Source: Viridothelium virens
Lineage: Eukaryota; Ascomycota; Dothideomycetes; Trypetheliales; Trypetheliaceae
NCBI GenBank assembly: GCA_010094025.1
Contig: ML991804.1
Span: 1 to 64,000 of the forward strand
Length of the DNA: 64,000 nt
Direction of reading: 5' to 3'
Position numbers and translations under genes: made by a program. Under the pieces are notes generated by a model that did no database searches, was not told where the DNA came from, and saw only the letters and a program-made list of their open reading frames with translations. This document shows positions 20,600-33,012 of the stretch, in pieces (position 1 is the first letter of the stretch; each line of letters opens with the position of its first letter).

Positions 20600-22300
20600 A
20601 TGCTTGTTTCTGCTCCTTTATATTCCTTAATTGTATCTGTGGGCGCGCATTCGGTTCAAGCCCGAAGTTCCTACGTCAATGCTTCACAAATTCTTCAGGA
20701 AACCGTCAAAGCCCTGGGCGGCATCGATGTCCTCAACAGCATCAACAGCTTCTCCTACGAGGCTTTGACCATATATCGCAGTCAGACTCTAACACAGAAC
20801 TATAAGCTCATGCGCTCAGATCAATCAGTGTCCGCTGCTGGGTCCCAGATCATGTCATTCAAGGAGGGAAACAATACGCTCCATGAACGCATCGATCGGG
20901 GCTACCGTTACAATGATTACTGGATCTGGGCATGGCCTGACCTCGTACCCGAGATGAATTACTCGATGGTTCTTCAAGACGGTCCTCAGGGGTTTGCTTG
21001 TTTCAACCAAGGCCAAAACTCCTTCTACGCAGACGATCCCACGGAGGCCCTTGGATACGCGGATGCCTACCTGGCGGACTATCTTGTGCACCAAGCGCAT
21101 CAATTTGCTATTCCGTGGCTAATCAAACAATTCGTTGCTGCTCCATCATTAGCAGCTCATCAGCTTGAAGATCCCTTGACCGGGGCAGTCCTGCCAGCAA
21201 TAGACCATCCCAAGCTTGGACTGACACTGGTAATCAACAATCATCTTCCGTACATGGTTCGCTCGTACGAGCAGCACAAGATATTTGGACGGTCCACCAG
21301 TGACGTAATCTTTTCAAATTATAGCATGTTCGGCTCTGTGCTTCTACCACAGCGGTTCCAGACTGTGTACAACACAGTTAACATGGTCGAGGACTTTTTT
21401 GTGGATAACATGAGCATTAATCCCACATGGCCTGCTGATTACTTCGAGCCCAAGTCCAACACCACCCGCAAGGCTCCCGCCCAGAGCCTGGAGTACCCCA
21501 GGTCGGAGGTACACGAATTTTTTGAGTCAGCTCTGTGGGATGGTCCATTCACTTTCGATATCTCCGACGTAGTGGTGGAGTATCCTGTTCCAGGCGTCCC
21601 GGCAATCAAGTCCGTCTACGTTGGATATGCTGACTACGTGCAGCTCCTGGTCGAGTTCGATGAAGGATTCTTGATCACCGACGCCTCTCCCTTTCGCTCT
21701 CAGATTCTTCTCAACTGGGTGAAGGAGAACTCTCGGAAAAATATCACTCATGTGGTCCCTTCCCATCACCACCGAGACCACGCTGGGGGCGTGGGTGACT
21801 ACGTTGCTGCAGGTGCAAAGCTTGTCGTGCCCGAGATCGCGAGGGCTTATTATACGAATGTCAATGGCGGCCAGGTCGAGTTTGTGACCTATACGCAGGA
21901 GCAGCCTTTCATTTTAGATGACGGCAACGTGCAGTTTCGATCGTTTTGGCGGGAAGAGAACCCACACGCCGTCGACTGGAGCTACGGCATCGCAACTTCT
22001 TCTTGTCCCAAGAACGGCACTGGCGTAGTGGTCTACGTCGCGGACGTCGTCGATCCAGGCTCTGTTCCGGGATATTCAACGTCAGATGCTCTGAGGTGGG
22101 ATGCTGGCTACGCGCGGCAGTTCATCTTGAATGCCGCGCAAGACGGTGTACCACGATCATCGCTCATTTTGGGTGCTCATGGATCTGCCATAGACCTTGT
22201 CCACAATTCTGAGTCGCTGGAAAAGGTTGCTAACATAACAGGAGTTGTGTATCCTAACATCGAGGTAGGGAGTTTGGCAGGGACTTACAAGTGTCGTTGA
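20600..22300 (+). CDS. Secreted metallo-beta-lactamase-fold protein
   Basis: The frame is open from 20501, but the second Met (20600, MLVSAPLYSLIVSVGAHSV) starts a signal peptide and is preferred, giving 566 residues. The N-terminal 300 residues begin with a SQILQETVKALGG helix and form a lipoprotein-like beta domain rich in N-glycosylation sites. The C-terminal part is a metallo-beta-lactamase fold with the metal motif SHHHRDHAGG (His389, His391, Asp393, His394) and a later YVADVVDPG, where Asp may bridge the metals, and LGAHGS. Hydrolases of this fold cut esters, amides, sulfates or lactones; the substrate cannot be read. Single exon, flanked by gene-poor DNA. An exported detoxifying or lactone/ester hydrolase is plausible. 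Confidence 0.8.
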   Translation: MLVSAPLYSLIVSVGAHSVQARSSYVNASQILQETVKALGGIDVLNSINSFSYEALTIYRSQTLTQNYKLMRSDQSVSAAGSQIMSFKEGNNTLHERIDRGYRYNDYWIWAWPDLVPEMNYSMVLQDGPQGFACFNQGQNSFYADDPTEALGYADAYLADYLVHQAHQFAIPWLIKQFVAAPSLAAHQLEDPLTGAVLPAIDHPKLGLTLVINNHLPYMVRSYEQHKIFGRSTSDVIFSNYSMFGSVLLPQRFQTVYNTVNMVEDFFVDNMSINPTWPADYFEPKSNTTRKAPAQSLEYPRSEVHEFFESALWDGPFTFDISDVVVEYPVPGVPAIKSVYVGYADYVQLLVEFDEGFLITDASPFRSQILLNWVKENSRKNITHVVPSHHHRDHAGGVGDYVAAGAKLVVPEIARAYYTNVNGGQVEFVTYTQEQPFILDDGNVQFRSFWREENPHAVDWSYGIATSSCPKNGTGVVVYVADVVDPGSVPGYSTSDALRWDAGYARQFILNAAQDGVPRSSLILGAHGSAIDLVHNSESLEKVANITGVVYPNIEVGSLAGTYKCR

Positions 22301-23720
22301 GGTACCACATGACTAGGGCATGGGCAATAATTACCTGTATATCTTAAATTTGGTAAACCCAAGCTACAATATTCCTGCAAAAGACATGCTTCCATCCATA
22401 TTTCACTGCACGTAGCAGATCTGCGATCTGATTAAGTTGCCAGGTGATTTTTGTGTAAGTCTTCAGTCCCAGGAATTGTACTGCAGGGCAGGAGGATGTC
22501 CACCTCATATCGGACTATTCGCAAATTTCTCGGGCTGCGATCACTTGGAACGCCTTGCCTGATGGTTATAGGGACCGACATGCTGCCAATTTCTCGTCTT
22601 GATTATCTACGTCAGGCGCCTATTCCACCTATTCTACCATTGGTATCCTCGAATCTACCCTCTTCGCCTAGCCAAATTTTCCGATCGCTCCCCTCTTGCA
22701 GAGATAGAGTGGCTTGCATTGCGTTCGAAGGGTTCACTCCGCACACAGAGCACCTAACTCGTGGTTGGTTATACAGCCCCAGACAAGACGTTTGTGGGAA
22801 GCCCCGGTGGTGATAGTGAATACAGTAGAGCATTGAGACTGTGTGCATCGAGGGTTCAGACAAGCTGCGAGGCCGGTATTTTTTGGTATGCAAATGCCAA
22901 CGGTCGAGGCGCGAGAGATGAGATTTGATGGCATCGAGGGATGTCCGAAAGATTTGAGAAGAGCCTGAGGGGTCCAGGAGCTGTATGAGAGATATCTCTG
23001 CTTTTGCTGGGAGGCACCTTGGGTTTGGAAGGCCGACTGCCAAGGTGACTGTAAGTGGATTGCGATAGTGCCTTGCATACGGAGGTTCCAGGCTACAATG
23101 TTCTGACACGCCATGATTGTGCATACGGGATTTGTCGATCCTCATCGATGGGTTGTGTTCCAGGATCATCGAGTTTTGTGTCTTGTCTATGGGGCATGTT
23201 ATATCCTATCTTGCATGATCGCCATTAGAGATCCAATTGGTATGACATGTTAAGCAAAGCTTTTGTTGACTAGATAACTTCCTGGTTCTGTCGCGATGGG
23301 AGATCAACTGACAGGTGTATTATGCGAGTTGTCATGTGTGTACCTTAAGGCGGTTTGGGGGGTGCCTCGACTCGTAATCAATACAATGTTATTTTGGCTT
23401 TACAATTATGACGATGTTGACCGATCTGTCAAGGCAGCGTTGACATGGGCCAATAAGGTCATCACAGTAAAGCTAAAATGGCATTGCATTGATTACAAGT
23501 CGAGGCACCCCCCAACCGCGGTAGGTCAAATATAAAAGTTGTGGCTTCAAACCCGCACGAAATAAATCCACTTTGTCCGTGACAACGATCTACACCAACA
23601 CACACAGTTCTAGCACAATTTAGTAGAGCTTGGAATTTCGAATTCGTACTCTATGATCTAACTATGTGAGTTTTTTCCCACTAGCTAGGCATTGTAGTTA
23701 CATCATAAGGCGAAGCGCAT
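22301..23720. other. Spacer with a MITE
   Basis: No gene is supported. Open frames of up to 185 codons on the minus strand (22612-23169) have no domain and unusual composition. The inverted-repeat element at 23343-23530 is listed separately. A stretch after it (23531-23720) is the 3' flank of SQS1. Confidence 0.5.
23343..23530. mobile_element. Short MITE with about 60-bp inverted ends
   Basis: The left end (AGGCGGTTTGGGGGGTGCC, from about 23347) is matched in reverse complement by the right end (GGCACCCCCCAACCGCGG, to about 23524). Identity extends inward through CTCGACT.GTAATCAAT.CAATG and ATTTT.GCTTTAC, about 60 bases per arm. Only some 50 bases lie between. A TA flanks each end (CTTA-AGGCGG and CGCGG-TA), as expected for a Tc1/mariner-derived MITE, though the target site is too short to be sure. 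Arms differ at a few sites, so it is old but readable. Confidence 0.65.
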
Positions 23721-26062
23721 TCAAGCCAACCCAGCCTTGGAATTCTTGACCCTGTGCTCGATAGGGTGTAAGATTCCCTCGTTCTTCAGCCCAAGCGCCA
23801 TCCCATGAGTCCATCCCATCTTCTCCATCATAGCTCTACCCTTATTATCCGCACCCAGCTCCGGAGCGGAGGAGCCGACGATGTCGCCATCCATGTAGGT
23901 TGCCTTGGACATGGCGTTGGGTTTCCTGGACCTGTCTTTCTTGACGCCCCGGCGTAATGGCTGGTCGTATCTATTATCCGCATGGGCAAAAGCAGTGTCG
24001 TCGTCGATTGCCACGGTCTTCGAGGTCCTGATCAGAACCGGAAATCGAGAAGCACCTGAGCCGACAGATTTTGATTTAAGCTTGAACGCGGTCGCCGCCT
24101 GATGGAGCTGCCTCCGCTCATCCTTGTCCATAGGAGGAAATGGGAGGCTGTACGGCGGTCAGCGCAGTCTATGTAAGGAACAGTATATTCCTACCTTTGG
24201 TGCGGGGACGAGAGAAAATCCCGTATCTCGTTCATGATCTGTTGTTTCGAGATTCCCTGCGGGTACTTCGCAGCGAGATTGACCTTGCCCTTTTTCCTCC
24301 CAAGCAAACCAAGCTTGCGAAGCCTTTGTCGCTCGGCTTTCTTCAACCGCTTCTTCTCTCGGTCCGCACCCCAGGCGTTTAGCATAGTTTCGCGCAAGTC
24401 TGGGTCCAACCAACTGGCGGCTTCGTCGAGACCACGACGCCTTGAGCTCTGTGGAACACTCGGGGGTTCAAAATCCATCAAATCAAAGTCTCCGTACTGT
24501 TGCTGTTCCACCGATGGTCCTTTCTTTCCCGACTTCTTGTCCCTTGCGTTACCCTCCGCACGAGCATGGACACCGTGGCCCGGACCGTAACCGGAGCCGT
24601 AAACGTACTTTTCAAATTCGTCGCCATCATCGTCGTCTAAATCATCAAATAAAACAATGTCAGCAGAGCCCATTCCCAATTCTTCCTGCTTTGATAAGAT
24701 TCGGGCAATCTGTTCATCAGTCATACGAGCCTTCCTCCGCTCTATCAGATCCTCTTCATCCGATAACCTACCCATATCATCGTCATCATCATCATCATCT
24801 TCAGACTCCGAATCATCTTCCTCGTCGACCTCATCCTCATTATCCTCAGCATCCTCAGCACCCTCGTCTCTGCCATCTTCAGTCTTTGGGTCCCACTCCA
24901 GAAGGGGCGGATGACTCGCATCGAGCTGAGTAGTAGAGTTAGTTCCTGTTCCGAAGCAAAGGCGTGTTTTGATCGCTAGTAAGCGTCATCAAGAAAATGG
25001 CACTTACAACAAAATTGTCCAGTCCGTCGTCAAGCGACAAGGGTCGCGTGCCGGTAAACACCCTCTGCCGTAGAACGTCATCATTATTGTTCTCAACTAA
25101 GTTGGAGATGTAATCATCCATCGAGTCAGGATCGAGGCCCAGTAGATCCCGATTTTGCCTCTTACGGGCTTTCTTTGAGCGACGACTTGCCTTTTCATCC
25201 CTGTGTACCCAATCGCGGCCCACGTCGTTCCACTCAGGCAGCGTGACTTGTGGCGGTGAATTTTGTGCAAGTAAACCACCTGCTGCCGCTCCTGATCTGT
25301 CTCCAGCATGATCCGCCTCCAACATAGCTAGTGGCTGGCGAGGCGCTGCAGAGTTGTGTGGAGTCTGTTCCGTGTTGCTAGCCTTTGCAGGATTCCTGCC
25401 AGTGAATACAATAACCTCTTCGCTGGAATTGGAAGGCGTCGGGGATGAACATCGAAGACCAGGTATTGAGGATCCCAACCCTGGCTTTGCGCCCGATCCA
25501 ACCTCACCCGACATAAATCCTGGTTGTGCGGTATACCTATCAAGGCCAGAACTTTCTCCGATACCAGATTGAATGACAGGTGTCGGCATCTCTTTTGTGT
25601 TTGTCAGGTCTGTAGTCCCCATTAACTCTGCTAGAAGATTCATGGAAGCCAACGCTGCACTCGGAACATCCTCACTCGGTGCATTGTCCGATTTCGGCGG
25701 ACACGCCTCCGTGCGAGAGGTATCTTCGATTTCGATCAGGGGCGGTGGTAGCGCATTTTCAATGGGACTGACAAAGACTACCGGCCGGCGCCACAACCGC
25801 TCACTGGACTGAACGAGATTGTCCCGGCGTCCAGTGTTGACGGCAGTATCTCTAAGAGAGAAACCTGAGGTAGGTTCTGATGCTATTATGACAGAATCGT
25901 AAACTGACTGTTTTGGTAGAGAAAGGGGTTGAACTTACCAACAGCTGTAGTGGGGTTTGACCATGAAGACGCGTCCGAAAAGTTGCGCCTGTGTGGATTT
26001 TTCCTCCCTCCACGACCTCCATTCTTCCCATGAGGCGGCTTACCATGCTTGCTTCTCGCCAT
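23721..26062 (-). CDS. SQS1: SQS1-type R3H / G-patch RNA-helicase cofactor
   Basis: Four exons, 26062-25939, 25864-25008, 24925-24195 and 24147-23721, with introns of 74, 82 and 47 bp, give 712 residues with all phases consistent. The N-terminus MARSKHGKPPHGKNGGRGG is the typical RG/KH-rich start of SQS1 proteins. The middle has long acidic tracts (SESEDDDDDDDD) and the marker WLDPDLRETMLNAWG. The C-terminus has an R3H-like block (SLPFPPMDKDERRQLHQAATAFKLKSKS) and a G-patch (EKMGWTHGMALGLKNEGILHPIE). In yeast SQS1/PFA1 activates the DEAH helicase Prp43 in 20S pre-rRNA processing and spliceosome recycling. It is divergent from ATG4, with starts 678 bases apart. Confidence 0.92.
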
Positions 26063-26740
26063 ATTGAAGTCCAGATATGCTTTGGCTGGCTGCGACGCTC
26101 TCGAGTATCGACAACAAAGGGGAGTATAGAAGATACATTAAGGTCTCTCGGAGGTTGTTGACATGATGAGAGCGTGGCGGCGGTGACAGAAGGAAATCGC
26201 GAGAAGATAAGGTGGGGCGCTAGGTGACGCAGGTCTGGTGAATGTATCTGACGGGAAATTAAATGCTGCCGTTCTGGGAAGAAAGTGAGTGTCAAAGTCG
26301 CCATCACCAAAAGTCTATTGCACATCAGGGCATGTAGCTCAAGCTCAAGCCAGATGTCGTCACTTATCGATAAGCTCGGCTTCCCTGTCGTAGACCTCTC
26401 TCATTCCTCCCGCCGCCAGGCACGAGGGGCAGCTGCATCACCCCTCGTGCCCTTCGATCTCTTGGCCTTACATTGTCCTCGATATTCCTAAACAGTCTCT
26501 CTGCCAGAACAAACAACTCGGGTCTAAAACGTCGTTTGGAGGTGGAGGGCCGCAGGCAGATAAAAGTCGTTGGCTTCTTGAAACGGGTTTCAACTCTAAC
26601 CTTTCCCACCGTCATCTTCCTAGAGCACTCGACTCGAGTAGGTCGTCATCCACTTATCCGAGTCTTGACGAATTTGTCTGGAAAGCTTCAAGGAGTCTCG
26701 AACGTTTTTCTTACAACACTCGCATGATCACGTCCAGGTT

Positions 26741-28266
26741 ATGGCGCCGTTATCACAGATTCAATCAGAAACCATGACCAACGATATCGGTAGATATAGC
26801 AAACGGCTTGTTCAGTATTTCTGGGACCCCTTACCAAGAAATGACGACAGCTCGGATATCTGGTGTCTTGGCCAAAGATATGCTTCGAATCAATCGCCAA
26901 GTTCAGGAAATCGAGACTCCTCCATTACGAGTTCGTCGCCCCCGTCTCATGCCACATCGACCTCCACCACCTCCGATACGGGAGACAGCAGCCTGAGCAG
27001 TAGCTTTGACGACTCGACCGCATATGATGTGGAGGTCGCCGCGGCGGAAAATGAGGGGAACTGGCCTGAGCCATTCATGGACGATTTCGAGTCCAAGATA
27101 TGGCTGACTTATCGGTCTGGCTTCCCGCTCATACCCAAGTCACAAGATCCCAAGGCAGCATCGTCGATGAGCTTCTCAGTACGATTAAAACAACAACTCG
27201 CGAATCAGAATGGGTTTACGTCGGATTCGGGCTGGGGATGTATGATACGATCGGGACAAACGTTACTAGCGAACTCGCTGCTTATACAACAGCTTGGGAG
27301 GGGTACGACTGTGCTGGGACATTCGGAAGTCAAAACTAGCTAACTCGTGGTTACAGATTGGAGAAGAGGGAAGAACGACGCAGAAGAAAGGCGCTTGATA
27401 TCTCTCTTCGCTGATGACCCGAAAACCCCATTCTCTATCCACAAATTCGTGGAACACGGTGCATCTGCATGTGGAAAGCACCCAGGGGAATGGTTTGGTC
27501 CGTCAGCGACGGCACGGTGTATCAAGTAAGCTCACCGGTCATGCCCAGTAACCTTTGCTAACTTCTCAGGGCCCTTACAGATCAGCATCCAGGAGCAGGT
27601 CTTCGAGTCTATAGTACAGGCGATAGCTCCGATGTCTACGAAGACAACTTCTTCTCTGTCGCTAAATCCGAAGACGGCCAGTTCCACCCTACCTTAATCC
27701 TCCTTGGCATCAGACTCGGCATCGACCGCGTAACTCCGGTCTACTGGGAAGCCCTCAAAGCCGCACTCCAGATGCCGCATTCCGCCGGTATCGCGGGGTG
27801 AGTCTTTGCCATGTCTCTCCTTCCTTCACCACCGAGTCCCACCGTCCAGCCCAAAAGCTAACTTTCCCAATCTAGCGGCCGCCCTTCCTCCTCCCACTAC
27901 TTCCTCGGTACCCAAGGCCCCCACCTCTTCTACCTCGACCCCCACACCACCCGCCCCGCTATCCCTCTCCCCTCAAACCTTGACGACTACGCTTCCGAAG
28001 ATATTGCCTCATGCCATACGCGCCGCCTTCGACGTGTCCATGTCAAAGAGATGGACCCCAGCATGCTGATGGGCTTTCTGATCCGGAATGAAGATGAGTG
28101 GCGGAGTTGGCGACAGGCGGTGGCAGAGGTGCAGGGGAAGCCAATTGTGCATGTTGCGGATCGAGCGCCGGCGCTACATGGAAGCGGGACGGGGCCGGAG
28201 AGGGAAGGGGCGATTGATGAGGTGGAGGTGTTTGACGATGAGGATGATGCGGAGACGGTGTGTTGA
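26741..28266 (+). CDS. ATG4: Autophagy cysteine protease ATG4
   Basis: Exons 26741-27302, 27357-27525, 27570-27797 and 27876-28266, with introns of 54, 44 and 78 bp, give 449 residues. Peptidase C54 signatures are clear: the YFWDP start, [13 protein letters not shown], the catalytic Cys167 in [12 protein letters not shown], and the DPH pair Asp341/His343 in [34 protein letters not shown] follows. ATG4 cuts the C-terminus of ATG8 to expose Gly for lipidation and later removes it from phosphatidylethanolamine. The C-terminal acidic end ([10 protein letters not shown]) is usual for filamentous fungi. Single gene, cytosolic. Confidence 0.95.
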
Positions 28267-28825
28267 TAGAGGGTATGTACTACTTGGCTCCTTGATGGCG
28301 TTTGTGAATGTGGAAACGGAAAGGTGGGGAGATATCCTTGGTGGCATTGTTAGTGGCGTCCTGTATTGGTATAAGATGAGTCTCAGAAGAGACAAAAGGA
28401 ACGCGTCTGACGAAGTGTCTTGATTGACACGATCTGGCATGTACGCAAACAATTCCACCAGTAGAGTATGTATCTCTAAGGGATTCAGCCTCAGATTCAG
28501 TTTTTGAATACTTTGCAATTGTACTCAAATCATTAACAGGACCAATTCTTTGATGGTGCTAAACAAATTACAATAAGATGCCATCGAAGTCGCAATCGCG
28601 AAAAAGTTTGAAATGTTAAAGTGCATCATTTCATTCCACTCTGGGTGCTAAGTAATATACACCATCATCTTCACCCCATGTTGGACCGGAGATAATGCAT
28701 TCCAGCCGAAGCCAACCCATATCGCATTATGAGAACCCATGAACACCGCCCAGACCCATCACCAAAGCAAAGCCCAGCTAACTCAGGCAAAACACAAGAG
28801 ATGCAAATAAGAAATAGAAGCTACT
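28267..28825. other. Spacer between ATG4 and H2B 3' ends
   Basis: Convergent 3' flanks of two genes; nothing coding is seen. Confidence 0.5.
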
Positions 28826-29468
<643 letters not shown>

Positions 29469-30028
29469 TTGGATTGAGTTTGGAGTTTTTGGGTGGAAAT
29501 TGGTGGGCGATGAAGCAGCTGAAAGCTTTGGTGTAGGTAGGCGCGATAAGTGAGATGAACTGGCAAGAGAAACCTGATGGAATGGCAGATGGGGAGAGTG
29601 GAAACAGAACGTAAGTTGGGGAGGGAGCGGGCAGCCTCTTATACGGGACGCGGCCGCGCGATTGATGGGGGTGATTGCGGGCGCACAAGGTCACGCGCCA
29701 TACCAGATCGGGCAACCACGCACTCCACCCACATAACAGTCGCCGCATTCATGGCGTTGCGCGCGTCGGCTCAACCCCGGCACTCCTCTCACTAGCTTGT
29801 GTAGCTCTCCTCACGCCGCCTCCATGATCTCGCTTAGCTGATCTGGCGGGCGCGTTCCCAAGCAGCATCAGGCGTATAAGACTGCCACCTCCCCCTCCAC
29901 TCTGTTTCTTCCCTTCCTTTCCCCGTCCATCTCAGCAACCGTTCAAAGCAGCTCCACGCATCGATACTCCATCTTCGGAATACCACTCTCAACTCCCAAA
30001 TTAACCAAATCAATCCAAATCACTCAAA
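29469..30028. promoter_or_regulatory. Shared H2B/H2A promoter with mirrored TATA-like motif
   Basis: The 560-bp divergent region has the same motif facing outward at both ends: CGTATAAGACTGCC toward H2A (TATAAG at 29875-29880, about 150 bases before its ATG) and CGTATAAGAGGCTGCC toward H2B on the minus strand (29643-29638, about 170 bases before its ATG). Matching core elements would allow balanced output of the two partners. CT-rich tracts precede the H2A start. That these are the active core promoters is inference. Confidence 0.65.
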
Positions 30029-30615
30029 ATGACTGGAGGCAAATCAGGCGGAAAGGCCAGCGGCTCCAAGAGCAACGCTCAATCGTAAGTAGCATTTTCT
30101 GACTTGCGCAGTCCCATTGGATCGTTGTCTATTGACACATTTTCTCAGTCGTTCATCCAAGGCCGGTCTTGCATTCCCAGTTGGTCGTGTCCACCGTCTC
30201 TTGAGGAAGGGTAACTACGCTCAGCGCGTTGGTGCTGGTAAGCCAAATCCAATATTTAGAATCGCATCGAAGGTTTCAGCCTAACAATGCCTCAGGTGCT
30301 CCCGTCTACCTCGCTGCTGTTCTTGAATACCTCGCTGCCGAAATCCTCGAATTGGCTGGTAACGCTGCGCGTGACAACAAGAAGACCCGTATTATTCCCC
30401 GTCACCTTCAGCTCGCCATCCGCAACGATGAGGAATTGAACAAGCTTCTCGGACACGTTACCATCGCACAGGGTGGTGTTCTTCCAAACATCCACCAGAG
30501 TACGTACTGCCCAACTCCATACCCATTGTGCAACAAAGAGGACTAACGTGGTTTTACAGACCTTCTCCCCAAGAAGACGAGCAAGCCAGGCAAAGGTCTC
30601 AGCCAAGAGCTATAG
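30029..30615 (+). CDS. Histone H2A
   Basis: Exons 30029-30084, 30149-30237, 30296-30499 and 30560-30615 give 134 residues. The sequence is canonical: [12 protein letters not shown] tail, [29 protein letters not shown], the [21 protein letters not shown] core with its acidic-patch residues, and [22 protein letters not shown]. The C-terminal SQEL (S-Q-E/D-hydrophobic) is the site phosphorylated on DNA damage, so this is the H2A.X-like major form usual in fungi. Divergent from H2B. Confidence 0.97.
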
Positions 30616-31190
30616 ATGGCTTTGGGGTTGCTTTGAAGCTTGTGCGCTTTCTTTTTTCAATGGGTGTTTACGATGAATAATGGGGTTTCGGGGCTGCAAC
30701 TGGGTTACTCATGGGCTTTTTCAATCGATATCAGGCATTTGGGCTGTACATTAAGTCCGTGACCAAGAGGGTTGGACGACTACGATGAATGGCATCACTT
30801 GAAGCTTTACTTATCTTTCCTCATGCGCATAATGTGACTTCAATGTGAGCGTGGAATTTGACGCCATCGATCGCGGTGAACTGCCATGGCATCTGCGATG
30901 CGCCTTTGACCAGCGTGACGCGGGGCGCAAACTAGATTACAGATGAAAACAACACGAACTTGAGAACGGGTTGAACCCTGAATAACGACTGCTGATGTTT
31001 CGAGTGCAGAGGGATCAAAAGAACAAACGGCTATTTCAGATGAGAATTTGGCAAGTTTGAATAATATTGGTATGTTAGCACTGTAAGAAAAAATTATACA
31101 TGCTCTCCGATCACGTCTACTTCATCGCTTTAATTTACAAGATTCACATGCCCGCTACCAATACTTGATCTTATCCGCACCTCCAGTCCA
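30616..31190. other. Spacer between H2A and KGD2 3' ends
   Basis: Convergent 3' flanks; no coding sequence or repeat is seen. Confidence 0.5.
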
Positions 31191-33012
31191 TCAACCAAGA
31201 AGCATCTTTCGGGGGTCTTCGATGTACTCTTTGACCTGCACTGATGGTTAGCCTCTGCATGGCTGCGTATTTGACCACTGTGGAGGACAACAGAACGTAC
31301 CTTTACAAGGAAAGTGACAGCTTCCCTTCCGTCAAGTAGACGATGGTCGTACGTGAGTGCCAGGTACATCATCTGCATCCAAGTTAGCCTCTGTATCCTC
31401 GACTTCTCCTTTACTCCTTGTAAATCATACCGGTCGAATCTCGATCTTCCCATTCACCACCACCGCCTTATCCTTAATCGCATGCAACCCCAACACCGCC
31501 GTCTGCGGCAAATTGATAATCGGCGTCCCCATCAACGACCCAAACACGCCCCCATTGCTGATGGTGAACGAGCCGCCCGCCATATCCTCAATCGTCAACT
31601 TATTGTCCCTCGCCTTCCTGCCCAAATCCGCAATCGCCTTCTCGATCTCCACCAGATCCATCGCCTCCGAGTTGCGCACCACCGGCGTCACCAACCCCTT
31701 CTCCGTCGCCACCGCCACGCTGATGTCGACGTAGTCGCGGTACACGATCGTGTCGCCGCCGTCCGGTCCCTCGATGGAGGCGTTGACGGCGGGGATGTCG
31801 CGCATGGCGAGCACGCAGGCGCGCGCGAACCCGCTCATGAAGCCCAGCTTGACCCCGCTCTTCTTCAGCACCTCGTCCTTATACAGCTTGCGGAATTCCA
31901 TGAGCGACGACATGTCGACTTCGTTGAAGGTCGTGAGCGCGGCTGCTGTGTTTTGCGATTGCTTCAGGCGCTCGGCGATGCGGAGGCGCATGCGGTTCAT
32001 TTTGACGCGGCGCTCTTCTCGGCTGCCGTAGGGAGAGGCAACTTTGCTTTCGCTGTCTTTAGGTGTTTCTGACTTCTTCTCTTGTTTGGGTGGTTGTGGC
32101 TTTGGTTGTGGCTTCTTCTCTTCCTTAGGAGGCTCTGGTTTCTTTTCCTCTTTTGGAGCTTCCGATCTCTTTTCCTCCTTTGGCGGTGCGGGTTTCTCTT
32201 GTTCGCCTTGTGGTTGTGATGATGTCTCTTGTTCCTTGGGTGCTGACTCTTTTGGTTCTTGTTTGGCTTCTTCTGATTTTCCACCAGATGGTTCGCCACC
32301 AAGCTCCAATTTCGCGAGTTCATCCCCTACCTGAACCGTGTCTTCTTCCTTTTTGAGAAACTCTTTGATGGTACCGGCACTAGGAGCATTGACGGATACA
32401 TCGATCTGTACGAACCAACAGTTAGCCTTCGTGGACTAGAATTTGACTATGCTACTGGCCTTGTCCGTCTCGATCGTAGCAATTTCTTCATCTTGCTCGA
32501 CGTAGTCGCCGACCTCTGCACAACTAGTTAGTGGACTGATCTGAGTGTCCGATTGACATAAGCTTGGAAAAGTGACTTCTCACGTTTTGAAAATTGCTTT
32601 AATGTGCCTTCTGTGATGGACTCGGCCATTTCTGGCACCTTGACAGTTTTCTCCTCTAGATTCCGATTAGCTCCCAGACCTTACATTTGGTAGAGATTTA
32701 GACGTTCGAACCATTTCGCCGGGCACTTGATGTGAACGGTGATATCAATTGTATCGGAGTAGACTGCCTTGAAAATTGTTAACACGCGAAAGCAGAGAAT
32801 TCTGGATCCGGTACCCACACCTACCACGAACGATGAGCAACAAGAGGAAGCGGAACAGCTGGATTAAGCCTTTGTGAGACGAGTCGAGCTCCATTCCCCG
32901 TCAACCTTGAGGACAAACTCCTGGTCGAAAGCATTCGAGAGCGAGCAGAGGTAACAGACCGCAGAGAAGCTTGCGCCGCCGTGTTCCGGCGCAAACATTG
33001 TTGACCAAGCAT
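31191..33012 (-). CDS. KGD2: 2-oxoglutarate dehydrogenase E2 (dihydrolipoyl succinyltransferase)
   Basis: Seven exons: 33012-32825, 32767-32712, 32655-32584, 32515-32460, 32405-31431, 31372-31301 and 31235-31191; 487 residues. A Ser/Arg-rich mitochondrial transit peptide ([23 protein letters not shown]) precedes the lipoyl domain ([14 protein letters not shown]; lipoyl Lys124 in IETDK). A Lys/Glu/Pro-rich linker of about 90 residues follows, with no E3-binding domain, as usual for E2o. The catalytic domain ends in [11 protein letters not shown] (His459). The enzyme moves succinyl from E1 to CoA in the TCA cycle. The intron between exons 4 and 5 (32406-32459) starts with GC, not GT; the join [15 protein letters not shown] fixes it. 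Divergent from the complex I B22 gene. Confidence 0.96.

Noticed and set aside
22612-23169. 185-codon minus-strand frame near the MBL gene
   Set aside because: No family pattern, odd composition, and another frame overlaps it equally well.
31314-32072. 252-codon open frame on the plus strand
   Set aside because: It is antisense to the KGD2 catalytic domain and rich in Arg/His, the usual shadow of GC-biased third positions.
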